Shown here one piece after another: positions 1-11,400 of a stretch of 64,000 bases of DNA. Position 1 is the first letter of the stretch. The number at the start of each line of letters is the position of its first letter. Origin of the DNA: Tillus elongatus. Its lineage: Eukaryota; Arthropoda; Insecta; Coleoptera; Cleridae. Made by a program: the position numbers and the translations under genes. Under the pieces are notes generated by a model. It searched no databases. It had not been told where the DNA came from and saw only the letters and a list, made by a program, of their open reading frames with translations. The stretch spans positions 16,254,225-16,318,224 of the forward strand of contig OZ023264.1 in NCBI GenBank assembly GCA_964006375.1, read 5' to 3'.

Positions 1-590
1 AGACAGGCTTAGAATATTGTATATTTGAGTGCAGGGTGCTGTCGTCCACGTAACTGTGAACTGGGTTGGAGGTGCTAGAGGAGGAGGTCATTGATGTGGA
101 GAAGAAACAAAGTAGGGGCTAAAGCTGAACCTTGAGGGACCCCTGCATTAATTGGATATAGCTTAGAGGAATGGCCATCCGCAACAGAAATGCTCCGGTT
201 AGAGAGGAAATTTGCAGTCCAGGTACAGAGTTTTGGTGGTAGGCCATAGGCGGGAAGTTTATTAAGCAGCGCTGCCTACCAGACCTGGTCGAATGCTTTG
301 GATATGTCTAGAGCGACAATCTGGGATTCAGCGTGTAGGTCCATAGACTTGTTCCAAGAATGAGTGACAAAGGAAAGGATGTTGGCAGTTCATCTGCGGT
401 GACAGAATCCATACTGCCTGTCATGGATTAGACTGTTTTTCAAGAAATGTTAGTAATTCGGTGTTTATATACTTTTCCATCACTTTAAAAACGATTGAAA
501 GGAGATAAATAGGCCTGTAGTTGCTGTGAAGCACTTTGGCTCCTTTCTTAGGGACGGGTTGTACTCGAGCAGTTTACCAGTTAGTAAAAT
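1..590 (-). mobile_element. Family-J non-LTR retrotransposon (LINE), copy A, 3' part of RT region
   Basis: Read on the minus strand, this stretch encodes pieces of a reverse transcriptase. It matches the plus-strand copies at 19161-20846, 39826-42861 and 55024-56459 and the minus-strand copy at 11733-12655. It covers the region from the [12 protein letters not shown] block to beyond the catalytic YADD region and runs off the left edge. The frame is broken. The sequence stops matching family J at about 590 and resumes at 5816, so a CR1-group element was inserted here. Jockey/CR1 supergroup is inferred from motif spacing; the exact clade is not certain. Confidence 0.8.
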
Positions 591-848
591 AATATTGTTT
601 AGCTGTGGTGGTGTGTAAGATTGCTCGTCGATGAGCTCAAAATTCGGAGAGTATTAGTTGTGTTTATTTTGTGAATTTTGACATGATGAGTTACCAAGTA
701 CTGATCTAATAAATGAAGACATCAGAACTCCTGTACCTATTGTGGAATAGAAGATATAACTGAATTTCATCTATTTAGTGAACAAATTGTGAAGAGTAAG
801 CTGTGATAAGAATTTATCAGTTGATAAACATACAGATAATTTGGAGAG

Positions 849-1409
849 ATGTTATACCAGGACTGTTCAAAATGTTCCACAGACTGCCTTCAAAGTGTGA
901 AACTTACAAAGCTTAGTAGTGAGAGTAGCTATGGGTGTAGATGTTGTTGTTGCGGTGAGATTTTTTGTAAGAAATGTTCAGGGATAACAGCCACTGAAAT
1001 TAGGTGCTTAGACCTCATTACATCTAGGGTTATATATTTCTTGTGCCCTGACTGTGTTGAGGATGTCAAGACCCTTCCTCAACTTAAAACTGGTCTACAA
1101 AGAATGAAGGATCAGTTGGGGGAGGGGGATAAACTTATCTTGCAGAGGGATCACGAGTACAATGAACGTGAAAAGATTTTATATGAAGAAATTAAACAAC
1201 TTAAAGAAGAAATACAAAGTAGACATACTTATTTGCAAAGATTGAAGAGAACAACAAGGGATTTTGAAGATGAAGCCTTAAACATTGAACAGCAACTTGA
1301 CAAGAAGCAGAAGGATTTCGAGAGGACATTTAATGGTCCACAGGAAGCAGCTGGATATTCTGGAGGAGAGAAACAAAAGACTGATCCAAGAAAATTCAGC
1401 AGTGAATGA
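849..1409 (+). pseudogene. LINE ORF1 N-terminal part: PHD-like zinc finger plus coiled coil (frameshifted)
   Basis: The 186-residue reading frame opens with a Cys-rich finger. Cys pairs lie at about residues 6-13 and 31-43, with a closing CPDC at about 67-70, spaced like the PHD-type fingers at the N terminus of many CR1-group ORF1 proteins. From about residue 85 it becomes a charged, heptad-like coiled coil. The coiled coil continues in the +1 frame from about nt 1330 (ORF at 1285-2466), so the stop at 1407-1409 lies beyond a frameshift and one original ORF1 protein is split in two. The ATG at 849 is the first in frame after a stop-rich leader. Presumed role: RNA-binding chaperone in the LINE RNP, from the family. 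Confidence 0.75.
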
Positions 1410-2466
1410 GGAGATCTGTAGGCTTAAACGTGAAGCAGCGGTTACTTGTGTGGAAGAAGTAAGACAGTTGAATGAAGTCGTGGTCAAGCTGGAGAGAGAA
1501 GTGTGCAACTACAGGAGAGGAAATGATGTGCTGCTAGAACAGGTGATAAAAGGTGAGGGTGATATTAGGAGGCTGCAGGAGGATTTGAAAGAGTTGGAAC
1601 ACATTAATCGTAATATGGTGGAGACAATAAGGATCTTGGAGGGTGAGAATAGGAGGTGTGTGCAGGACATAGTAAATGTGCGTCGTGAAGTAGAATGTGA
1701 GAACAGGGGGTCAAGTAATAATGAGAAGCAATCGGGTCACAATGAATCAACTAGATATATCCCCGGAAATCCAGTGTTGCCAGTGAGGGGGGTTGACAAT
1801 GCCGAAAAGAGCGGTAGAGTTTTAATATTGTGTGACGAGACCGGGCGCAGTTTGGGGGCTTTGTTGATACAACGTTTAAAAAACATGGATATACAAACAA
1901 TCATAAAGCCGGGTGCGCTGTTCTGTGATACTATAGAAGACATAGCTAAATTGTCGAGTGATTTTAACTTAAATGACTTCATAATAATAATGGCAGGGTC
2001 GAATGACTTCCAAAAGAAGAAGTTTCCGCTGTTCAAAAATATAAACAATAGGGTTAGATTCTGTGCACACACAAACATTGTATTTACATCATTGCCAGAA
2101 AGTAAATTTGGAGGAAAAACTAAATCTTTTGTTTTTAAGTTTAATAGAAAACTTTGTGAGTATGCATCCAAATTGAATAGATATTCAGAAGGTAGTGTTT
2201 CTTGGTTGCATATCAATGGTCAAGATGGACTTAGATTGCGGAATGAAAGTGTGGCCAAATTAATTGTAGAGAATATTGAACAGAAACCTATCCCTAAAAA
2301 TATAATATTTGTAAAAATTGATAATAATGGCAGCATCTCAAAAGACGGGAACAGGGATTCAATTGCTGAAATGAATGGCCAATGTGTGGTTGGTGGCGAG
2401 GAGGATAGTGCAGGCTTTCTACCGGGAAATTTTTCAGACCTCATGATGACGACTATGGAGACATGA
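1285..2466 (+). pseudogene. LINE ORF1 C-terminal part: coiled coil plus SGNH/esterase-like domain
   Basis: The first ~15 residues are an out-of-frame artefact of the frameshift near nt 1330; real sequence begins at the KQLDILEERN segment and continues the coiled coil to about residue 130. After a short linker comes a domain starting RVLILCDETGRSLG, with a downstream MAGSNDF block, matching the serine-block and GxND-type block of SGNH hydrolase/esterase domains known in CR1-group ORF1. The catalytic-serine position appears here as D-E-T-G-R-S, so activity cannot be assumed. The TGA stop overlaps the ORF2 ATG as ATGA at 2463-2466, suggesting termination-reinitiation coupling. Confidence 0.75.
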
Positions 2467-3707
2467 CTGGATCGGGATATGTGTGTGAGTATCGGACAGA
2501 CTGCATTGTGAAATCTGATATATGTTGTGAGGGCGGTGCAGATGGTTTGGTGCATATATTTCATCAGAATATACAGTCCTTGAGAGGCAAGACAGGTGAA
2601 ATTGAAGCCCTGGTTGATAAACTTGGAACCCCAGTCTGTTTAGCTTTTACAGAACACTGGCTCCATTGCCAGGAAGCAGAGTATGTAAATATCGATGGAT
2701 ACCGTTTAGCTGCTTCTTTTGCAAGACAAGATCACAGACATGGTGGTGTGTGTATATTTTTTCGTGGGGATGTATCTGGTCATGAAATTCAATGCCTGAA
2801 AATGAGAAGTGTGGAAGTGGACATAGAGTGCTGTGGAGTTGTGGTGGAGAAGTTGGCACTGGTGATAATGTGTGTTTATAGGTCTCCCGCTGGTGATAAA
2901 TTGAAGTTCTTTGAGGTCATCTATGATGTTCTGGACAGTATCAGAGTTGGGAGCCACTATTGTGTTGTGCTTTGTGGTGATTTTAATTTTGATTTTAGTT
3001 TAGACAGTAGACATGTGGTGTACTTTAGGGATCTCCTGGAAGGTTTTAATCTAACCCAGATGATATATGATTTTACTAGAGTGAGGGGGCATTCAAAAAC
3101 AGTGATAGATAATATATTCACAAATTGTCCTGAAATGGCAAAAAGTAGAGTAGTGAATACTGCTCTATCAGATCATTATGGTCAATTATTGACATTAGAT
3201 ATTAAGCATGAAGCTGCTGGGAATACCTTTAAGAAAATGATTAAAATATTGACTAAGGAATAAGGTAGAGGAAGATTTATGCTTTTATTGGAAAAAGATA
3301 GTTGGGAAAACGTGCTTGCAGCTACAGATGTGGACATTGCATATAACTGTTTTCTAGAGTCGGTAACACACTATTATTCTATAACTTGCCAGGAAAAGAT
3401 TTTTAAAACGGACTGTAAACCCAAAAAAGGGTGGTTGACTAAGGGTATCAAGACCTCATGTGAAACCAAAAGAAGGCTCTATGAAAAATTACTTAATAAT
3501 GAGATTGACAAATCATATTATGGAAAATATTGTAAAACTTTAAAAAGTGTGATAAAGCAGGCCAAGCAGATGGAGAATGATAGATACATAAAAGAAAGTG
3601 GAAATAAGGCAAGGGCAGTATGGAATTTGGTTAACGCCTATGTGTCCAGGGAGAGGCTAAATTCTAGATTTAAAATTGAAGACTTCACCAAGAATGAAAA
3701 AGAATAG
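2463..3707 (+). pseudogene. LINE ORF2 N-terminal part: APE-type endonuclease and linker (in-frame stop at 3261)
   Basis: The frame from the ATG at 2463 encodes an apurinic/apyrimidinic-type endonuclease that nicks target DNA for target-primed reverse transcription. Visible motifs in order: HQNIQSL (metal-binding Asn region), TEHW (catalytic Glu), YRSP, GDFN (Asp/Asn) and a final SDHYGQLL (Asp-His pair). A TAA at 3261-3263 interrupts the frame; the same frame resumes at once and carries the basic linker to 3707. RT continues in another frame from about 3690. All core endonuclease residues are visible, so inactivation comes from the stop and the later frameshift rather than from loss of catalytic residues. 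Confidence 0.85.
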
Positions 3708-5400
3708 GTATTATACAGTGCTGGAAAATGTTAATGATAATTTAGTCAATATGTGCTCCTCTGTAAAACCCAATGTGCCTTTGCATAATAACACATATAA
3801 CTATAAATATAGTGTTACAAAGTCTGTTTATATGGATCCTGTAAATGAACCCGAATTGATAGAAATAGTGAGAGGACTAAAAAATACAAAAAGTACTGGC
3901 CCAGATGGTATTTCAACCAAGATTGTTCAGGACAGTTTACACTTGATTATTAAACCCCTCTTGCATATAACAAATATGATGCTCGAGACAGGGGTGTTCC
4001 CCACAGAATGTAAGTTATCAAATGCCATTCTATTGTTTAAGAGAGGATGTAAGTTAACAGTATCTAATTATCGACAGTTGTCCCTTACGTCTGTATTTGC
4101 CAAGATATTAGAGAATGTGATTGCTAGACGAATTATGAGCTTCTTAGTCGCTAACAATATTCTTTGTAATAATCAAAATGGTTATATAAAAGGCCGATCC
4201 ACAAAAAGAGCTATTTTTCAAACTGTAATGGCAATACTAGGGGGACTTAATGAAAGGAAACATGTAATGGGAGTTTTTGTAGATTTGTCAAGGGCCTTCG
4301 ATTCTGTCGATCACCTGATTCTGCTTGAGAAATTGCAGCTTAATGGAATAAGAGGTGTTGCTCTCAAACTGATAGGGTCTTACCTGAATTCCCGTAAACA
4401 ACGTTTAACCACAGTAAATAATAGAACAGGCGAAAGTATAGTATCATCTTACAGGACTACTTACAGATGGGTTCCACAAGGTTCTGTATTGGGACCTCTT
4501 CTGTATGTTTTGTATGTCAATGAGTTCCCACAAACGCTAAAAATTGAGGATAATACAATTATTATGTTTGCAGATGATACTGCTCTGATTAAAGCATGTC
4601 AAGATGAGACACTCTCCGTTGACAAAATAGAGGCTAATGTGAGTAAAATGAAAGAATACTTCGAATTCAATAACTTGCGATTAAACATTGACAAGACACA
4701 GGTAATTAACTTTTCATTTGACTTTAATAAATCCAACAGTGCACAAAGCCTAATGCTATATGGCGAGAGAATGAAATATCAGAGTACTGTCAAATTTTTA
4801 GGTGTACATGTTGATGAACAACTGGACTGGAAAAGTCATGTAAACAGTCTTGCTGCAGGTCTCAATTCTTTTTTGTATGCTATGAGAGTGATCAATCAAA
4901 ATATTGGCATACAAGGTGCTATAACAGCGTACCATGCATACGTATCCTCTAAACTGAGATATGGGATAATTTTTTGGGGCAACTCTGTGGAATCTGACAG
5001 GGTGTTTTTGATTCAGAAACGTTTTGTAAGACTGATATTTCACCTGAAACACAAAGAGTCTTGCAGAGAGACATTCAGGCGGGAAAATATACTTACTGTT
5101 CCATCACTGTATGTTTTGGAGAGTATAGTATTTGTTAAGGAAAATTATGTCTGTTTTAGTGGTTGTGAGAGCGGACACACTTACAATACAAGATGTAGAG
5201 ATTTGAGGGCACCAAAGACACATTTAACAACTATACAAAGAAATGTGTATCATCAAGCCATTAAGCTGTATAATCACCTCCCCAGCGTGGTTAGAAGCTT
5301 GCCCTCTCACAGACTTAAGGTACCTCTGGGAAGGGTTCTTACTGACCAGGTTTTGTACAGAGTGGAAGACTTTTATAGTATCAATTTTAATGATAAATGA
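3676..5400 (+). pseudogene. LINE ORF2 reverse transcriptase domain
   Basis: A 574-residue frame with the standard non-LTR RT blocks: TKSTGPDGIS (block 1), SNYRQLSLTSVFAKILE (block 2), FVDLSRAFDSVDH (first catalytic Asp), VPQGSVLGPLLY (block 4), and MFADDTAL with the catalytic Asp pair. These are followed by the thumb and a C-terminal domain ending near the SINFNDK residues. It is one frame away from the upstream endonuclease; the shift lies between about 3676 and 3707. The long uninterrupted frame shows little decay. It synthesises cDNA at the nicked target in cis with its own RNA (family knowledge). Confidence 0.9.
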
Positions 5401-5815
5401 TTTATGTCCACTTGAATTGAGTTACACAATTTAATTGTACATATTTATACACCTTTTATGACAGTGTTTGTGTTTTGTTTACGTAGGTTTACTGTTCGGA
5501 TTGTGTTTTGTTTGGTTTTCTGACATGTTCAATGTTTGTTGCAGTACATTGTATTGTATATGTAACTAGATAGAGTCATTGTTGTGGTTGTTACTTCGAG
5601 ATTATGTGTACCATAGTATAAGTATTTATAGTTTATACTTTGTATTTTATAGAGTATTCTGCATTTCAATTTTATTGTCTGTTGTCTTTAGTTTTCTTAC
5701 ATTATTGTTTGCTGACGAGATTATTGCGTTGTATACCTATGACGTGTTCTACACCCATCTGGGTACTTAAGGAACCAATAAAGATTATTATTATTATTAT
5801 TATTATTATTATGCG
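5401..5815 (+). repeat. CR1-group LINE 3' UTR and (ATT)n tail
   Basis: AT-rich 3' UTR ending with an AATAAAG-like segment at about 5777 followed directly by about nine ATT units up to 5812. A simple-repeat tail instead of poly(A) is usual for CR1/L2-related LINEs. Family-J sequence resumes at 5816. Confidence 0.75.
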
Positions 5816-7425
5816 TCTATTGTAAGATGTCTGAAATAGACGAGTCAGGACAGAAGCAAGTTCTGGTGCGTATTTTTTGAGAACAATTGCTGGGATCTCG
5901 TCAAGGCCAGATGCTTTCCTGGTATTAAGAGAAGAGAGCATCTTTCGTACCTTTTTAGTTTTAAAAATGATATCTGTCATTGTATGTGCAACGTTGGGGA
6001 CTGTTGGTGGTTGAACATTTGGAGGTGGGTTGAGTCAAATTTCCGGCGAACAACGAGGCAAAAAGTTAAGCCTTGCCCAGGGCGGTAGAAACAATTTCAT
6101 ACCCTGAAACAAGAGGTGGGAACGTGCTCTTGCAGAAATTATTCCCAATAGATTTAGCAAGAGTTCAGAAGGGTTTGCTGTCGTTGGAGCTTGAGAGGAC
6201 TTTGTTTTTGGTATGGTTATGAAACGAGTTTTTTGCCTCAGAAAAAATGTGGACAGCGGTTTCTTGAGTCGTTATATGCTTGACGGTTTTCTTGACTGGG
6301 ATTGTGTAGAAGTCAAGTCTGGCCTTGTCACAGGATTTAGAGAACCAGGGCTTTTGAGTGGCTGAAGAGGTTTTCAGTGTACGTGGAATAAATAATTCCA
6401 TGCCAGCTTGGATAATTTCGGTGACGTTTTGTGAGATATCAGAGGGGTCAGGATGAGAGAAGCAGGCAGGCGCCAATGGAAATGAGGAAAAGTAATCCCG
6501 CATTTCGTCCCAGTTCACGGAGTTGTAGTGCCAAATGATATGTGGGTGTGATGACTGTGTGACCTCGGGTTGCATTGCGCAAGAAGCAGTGACCATGCTG
6601 TGGTCTGAGCGACCAAGGGGGGTGGCGACTGATGTCTTATAGCATTCGGCTTTTGTAGTAAGAAGGAGATCCAAGGGATTTGAGCTGTGTCTTGGGATGC
6701 GAGGAAAGTAAGTAGGTTGCTGAACCATATTGGCTAAAGAATTGCTGACTGCAAAGGCCTCTGCTGCTCGGTTTTTGAAAGTGCTAGCCTTTCCTTATTA
6801 TGGACATTGAAGTCATCAAGAATAGTGACCACGGAGGAAGGATATTCAGAAATCAGATGGTCGGTTTTTTCAGAAAGGTAGTCGAAGAGGTGGACAACGT
6901 TGTTGTCAGAAGGTGACCGGTAAATGCAACAGATGAATTTAGTTGCAGCCCTGAGAGAGTTTCATCCAAAGTATGTCTTTTCTTCCAGCTTCTAAATTGG
7001 GGAGTTTGGTGCAGGGTAGATTGCTACGGACGTATGCGCACACGCCTCCATGCAATCTAAAGGAGGTACGGAGCTCATACCCTGGGAAATTAAGGTGCTT
7101 AGTGGCTATTTTGGCACTGATTTGGGTTTCGGGAAGAAGAAGAGTTGGGGCCTATTAGGCTGGGGGAAATGGTGGACAGAGTTCAGGTTAGAATTTAGGC
7201 GACATACTCGAGAAGGATATGTTAAATCTTGATGCTGGCGCCCCCTGCACACCCCCACCCGGAGATCCGAGGAGGGGTATTTCATCTCCGGAATCTTTTG
7301 TACAAGGAGGAGCCATCATCATTTTTGTTTATAAGGGAAATCGACTCATACACCAGAACCGGAAACGTCGGTTGGGACTTCACCGGCCCCTTGATGTAAG
7401 GGGTGGTACCTCCTCAGGCGTGTTA
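5816..7425 (-). mobile_element. Family-J LINE copy A, 5' part (endonuclease region and 5' UTR)
   Basis: Continuation of the element interrupted at 590. On the minus strand it encodes the start of RT ([20 protein letters not shown], about 5930-5830), the end of the endonuclease with LGRSDHSMV (about 6640-6600), and further up a degenerate endonuclease N-terminal half (about 6780-7200). It matches 39826-41400 of the plus-strand copy, including the GC-rich 5' end at about 7420. Frames are broken by stops and small indels. Together with 1-590 it is one decayed element of more than 2.2 kb. Confidence 0.8.
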
Positions 7426-8322
7426 CATATATATACCAAATTTTACTTTTCTATCTCCATAGAAAATAGACATTTCAAGTAATTGCTAACTGGGACCTCT
7501 AAAACCGATCTCCACGGTTCATCTAAATTTAAAGAATTAGTTTCAATGATATACCTTACTAATATTGTACTATTCTTATGAAAACTCACTAGTATAATGC
7601 ATTTGCTGCATCCTGAACTTTTTTTACTGTTAATTTTGCAATAAATTTGAAAAACATACATTTTTAATAAAGAATGGAGAGATTTTTCAAATGAGGCACC
7701 ATAAGCCCCTACATCACATTTAAAAATTGGGGTGTTGCAACTGCCACTGAATTTATTACACACTGTATATAATAAAGGTGAATTAAAATAAAACAATAAA
7801 AAATTTAAAATTCAAATATATTTACCAAGATAATACATTCTATTTACAAATAAAATGTGCTAGATAACATTAAAACATAAAAAATATTTTGCTAATGAAC
7901 GACATATCTCAAATTTGGAATATACTGTGCTAATAAAAAAGATAGGATACCTCCACAATCATTTTACCTTAACAAAAGGATTATTGAGTATACCTGGCAA
8001 CATTGTTTAAATTGTCCTAGTTCTAGCACATTATCCAACCATTAAATCTTCTCATATCACATTTACCTCCATAATCAAGTCTTATTAATAATAACAGCAA
8101 CAACAATAATAATACACATAGCATAGTAAATAATTAGCAGTCCAAAATATGTAAAACCATGCCAAGTATATTCAACAACCTATCAATTAATTTTAATACC
8201 GTTCTTTTGATTTGAAAAAGACTAAGTATAAACACTATTTGTGAGGAAACGATTGATTAAGAGAAAATATAGATTTCCAACAAATTGTAGTCTACACTTC
8301 ACATAATATAAATACTGGGGTT
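7426..8322 (-). other. Downstream/3' UTR region of UBXN4, no recognised gene
   Basis: About 900 bp of AT-rich sequence between the 5' end of LINE copy A and the UBXN4 stop codon. It presumably holds the UBXN4 3' UTR and polyadenylation site, but I cannot fix the cleavage point. A degenerate copy of the dispersed CCATAACGCACTTGCTGCG motif lies near 7575-7605. Confidence 0.4.
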
Positions 8323-8452
8323 TTACATCTGTTGAGTAGAGTTGCCGTTCCATGTACTGTTTTCATCATCGCTATCGTTTCTATCTGAGAGACGATGAAC
8401 GTTGCCGTCACGTTTTATAACAGTCGATTCTCGAGGACGCTTTGCCTGATAG
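8323..8452 (-). CDS. UBXN4: UBXN4 exon 6 (last coding exon)
   Basis: On the minus strand an acceptor TTTGTTTCAG ends at 8453, and the exon begins C-TAT-CAG, completing a Ser codon split after exon 5. It encodes YQAKRPRES...HRLSDRN and the diagnostic C terminus WNGNSTQQM, followed by TAA at 8325-8323. This tail is highly conserved in UBXN4 proteins from animals and is strong evidence for the gene identity even though it is separated by a 4.25-kb intron. Confidence 0.92.
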
Positions 8453-11400
8453 CTGAAACAAAAATTGGTAATTGAAAAAACAAAACTCTTATTGATACGA
8501 TACATAAAAATAACTAAAAAATACGGAATCGCTGAAGCCTCAAGTGAAAGAAAAGTTTTTGGGTGAAATTAATTTCACCCCACAGCAGAAACATGAAATT
8601 ATTTTCACAGTACCACAGAAACTTGAAATTAATTTCACGTTAGATATTAAAATTAATTTCCAGTTATCAGCTAAACTTGAAACTAATTTCAACTTCCGAA
8701 AGTAGAGGTTATTTTCTATTTGCTTGTGTAACATGAAATAATTTTCACGTTATCACAGAAAGTTGAAATTAATTTCACCTCTTTACACGCGTGCATCGAG
8801 CATATTCGCACACCCCACTGCATAGGGCTTAAGCACATTTATAACTAGATTTTACTGGTTCCCAGTTCGGCGCGAAAATTGAATGCCGTCACTAACCTGA
8901 CCTGACATTTGTATATGCTTTCTACTTTATACTTCTAGGTTAGAGGTCCAGGCGTATGCTGATGATCCAGTCATAATGGTTAAGGGCAAATCTGAGGAGG
9001 AACTAGCAAGTACTCTTCAAGGGGCACCAAATGTAGTGAATGATTGGTGTCGGAGGGAACAGATGTCTGCCAAACGATCATTGTTCCATTTACCAGAAGA
9101 AGAAGGCTGGACAGATTAAAACCACATATTCTTATGGGGGAAACGATTCCATTTACGTAACAAGCAAAATATCTGGAGGTTACCCTAGATAATGAGCTCA
9201 ACTGGGACGTACAGTTAGATAATGTAATCCGCAGGGCTAAACTGTCCCTGTGGACATGCCATAGAATCTGTGGAAATAACTGGGGAACAAACCCCCAACA
9301 GATGTACTGGCTCTATGTAGTGATTATCAGACCAATGATAATATATGGAGCCATAGTTTGGTGTCCCAAGGCACTTTGTGGTATCACGAGGGTCAAACTG
9401 GCTCATCTACAGAGACAAGCTTGTCTGATGATAACGAGAGCGATAAGCACCACACCATCCGTCGTTCTGGAGGTCCTCCTTAATATTCCATATCTCCACA
9501 TATGGCTGGAGAGGATAGCGAGGTGGACAACGTAAAGATTAAAACAAACGGCAGACAGTATGCCGAATGAAATCAGTCTGCGAGGGTCCGGACTCCTCGA
9601 TGACATTGAGGGTCATGGGATTCTGGGAATGGTCTCAGCCTTGATTCCTACAAAGATCAGTATGGATCTGTCTTTCAAGACCGCCCCCCCGGAAAGGGAG
9701 GACTGTGAACAAAATCAAACGACCCTATTGAGAGCCGATTTCTGCTGGTATGCTGCCGGCTCCAAAACCTATATGGGAGTAGGAGCCGGCACATATGGGG
9801 GCAACACCGATGCTAGACTATCAACTAGCCTCGGCAAGTACGTAACCAGACACCAGGCAGAAGTGCATGCCATCAAGATGTGTGCAAGGGAAAGTATAGA
9901 AAACCAGTGCACACACAAATCGATAAAGATATATACAGCTAGCCATGCTGCAATAAAGGCTCTTGGTTCCTACCATTGCAATTCAAAAACGCTATGGAGT
10001 TGTAAATCTGGCCTCAACGAACTGGGCAGCTGTAATGAGGTGTCGCTGGTCTGGATACCGGGTCTCGGACCATGATGGCAATGTTGCGGCTGACACGCTT
10101 GCCAGAAGTGGTGCCTATAGGGACTTTATCAGACCAGAACCGGTGCTGGGGATAACAGCATGCACCGCAAAACACATCTTAAATACCTGGACAGAAAGAA
10201 TTACAATCCAGCAATGGCAAAATCTGCCAGGATTAGCCCACTCTAAGGCCTTCATAAATGGCCTGTCTGAGTTAAGGGCTAAAAAACTTCTAGAGCTAAA
10301 CAGACAACAACTGAGTACTCTAGTCGGCCTGTATACAGGACACTGCTGCTTGCGTCACCACATGCACCCAATTGGAGTCGGTCAGGAAACTGAGTGCCGG
10401 CTGTGTATGGAGAGTGACGAGACAGCAGAGCACGTATTGTGTTCCTGTCCGGCGGCGGATAGGACTAGACACCTGCTCTTTGACAAGACAAAGCTTCCTC
10501 TGGAAGATCTGGATCAACTTTCGCCCACAAAGATTGTCAACCTCTGCAGGAGGCTGGCTTTGTCGGGTGAAATATAGACCATTAGGGCCCACTCACATTC
10601 AAACCTAACCTAACCTAACCTAGAAGGTAGAATACATTTGAAATTTTTATTCTGAAAGTGCTTAAAATATTTTATCAGGTACTTAACTCGATAACATTGG
10701 AAGTTCTATTATTGAATAATTTCACAGTCAACCAATGACTAAGTTATCCCCTGTAATATAACAACTTATGTTAAAATTCAGTTACATTTGCACAAAAAAC
10801 AACCGGTTTAAATTTCTTAGTAAATAAATTAATAAAATTTCCCTTAAGGAAAAGTAGATATAGTATAGAATAAGACATTAAAAAACGTAGCTAAATATAA
10901 GGAATCTTCGGATTGCTTAGTGGAAAAATTAATTAATAGACACAGAACAAAGAAAATTTTAGCAGAGTGCAAGACATTTAGGAAAGATAAAATAGAGAAA
11001 AAATTGGTTGCCTACCGTTTGAACCGCATATCATAAGGGGTCTCGAGAGCATTTTACAGAAATCTGATTTGCAGCTAACTGTTTCGACAAAAAAGAATTT
11101 ACGAAATTTGTTAGGTAATAAGAAAGATAAAGACAAAATCACTGAAATGTCGGGTATCTATGAGATAGGTTGTAAAGATTGTGATCTTAAATATGTTGGG
11201 CAGACTAAGAGAACTGTTCAGACCAGAATTCGTGAACATCTGGCACAGCTGAGATATGGTAGTGTAAGCAAGTCATGCGTGGCACAACGTGGGATAATAA
11301 CCATCACATTGGTAAAGAAAATCTGAAACTTATCAAAAATCTTAGACAGCCAGTGAAGTTAGATGCGTACAAAAGTATTTATATTTCTAGCGCAATAAAA

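Larger units (their letters stand above)
591..5815 (+). mobile_element. Near full-length CR1-group non-LTR retrotransposon
   Basis: A LINE with a ~260-bp 5' UTR, ORF1 (849-2466, one frameshift), ORF2 (2463-5400, one in-frame stop and one frameshift), a ~380-bp 3' UTR and a terminal (ATT)n run at 5787-5812. ORF1 carries a PHD-like zinc finger, a coiled coil and an SGNH/esterase-like domain, an arrangement known from CR1-group ORF1 proteins. ORF2 has an apurinic-type endonuclease followed by RT. Only three breaks in about 5.2 kb indicate a fairly recent insertion. It lies inside a minus-strand family-J LINE whose two halves flank it; no clear target-site duplication is seen. Confidence 0.9.

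Noticed and set aside
1737..2216. 159-residue minus-strand frame across LINE ORF1
   Set aside because: Shadow of the ORF1 coding strand.
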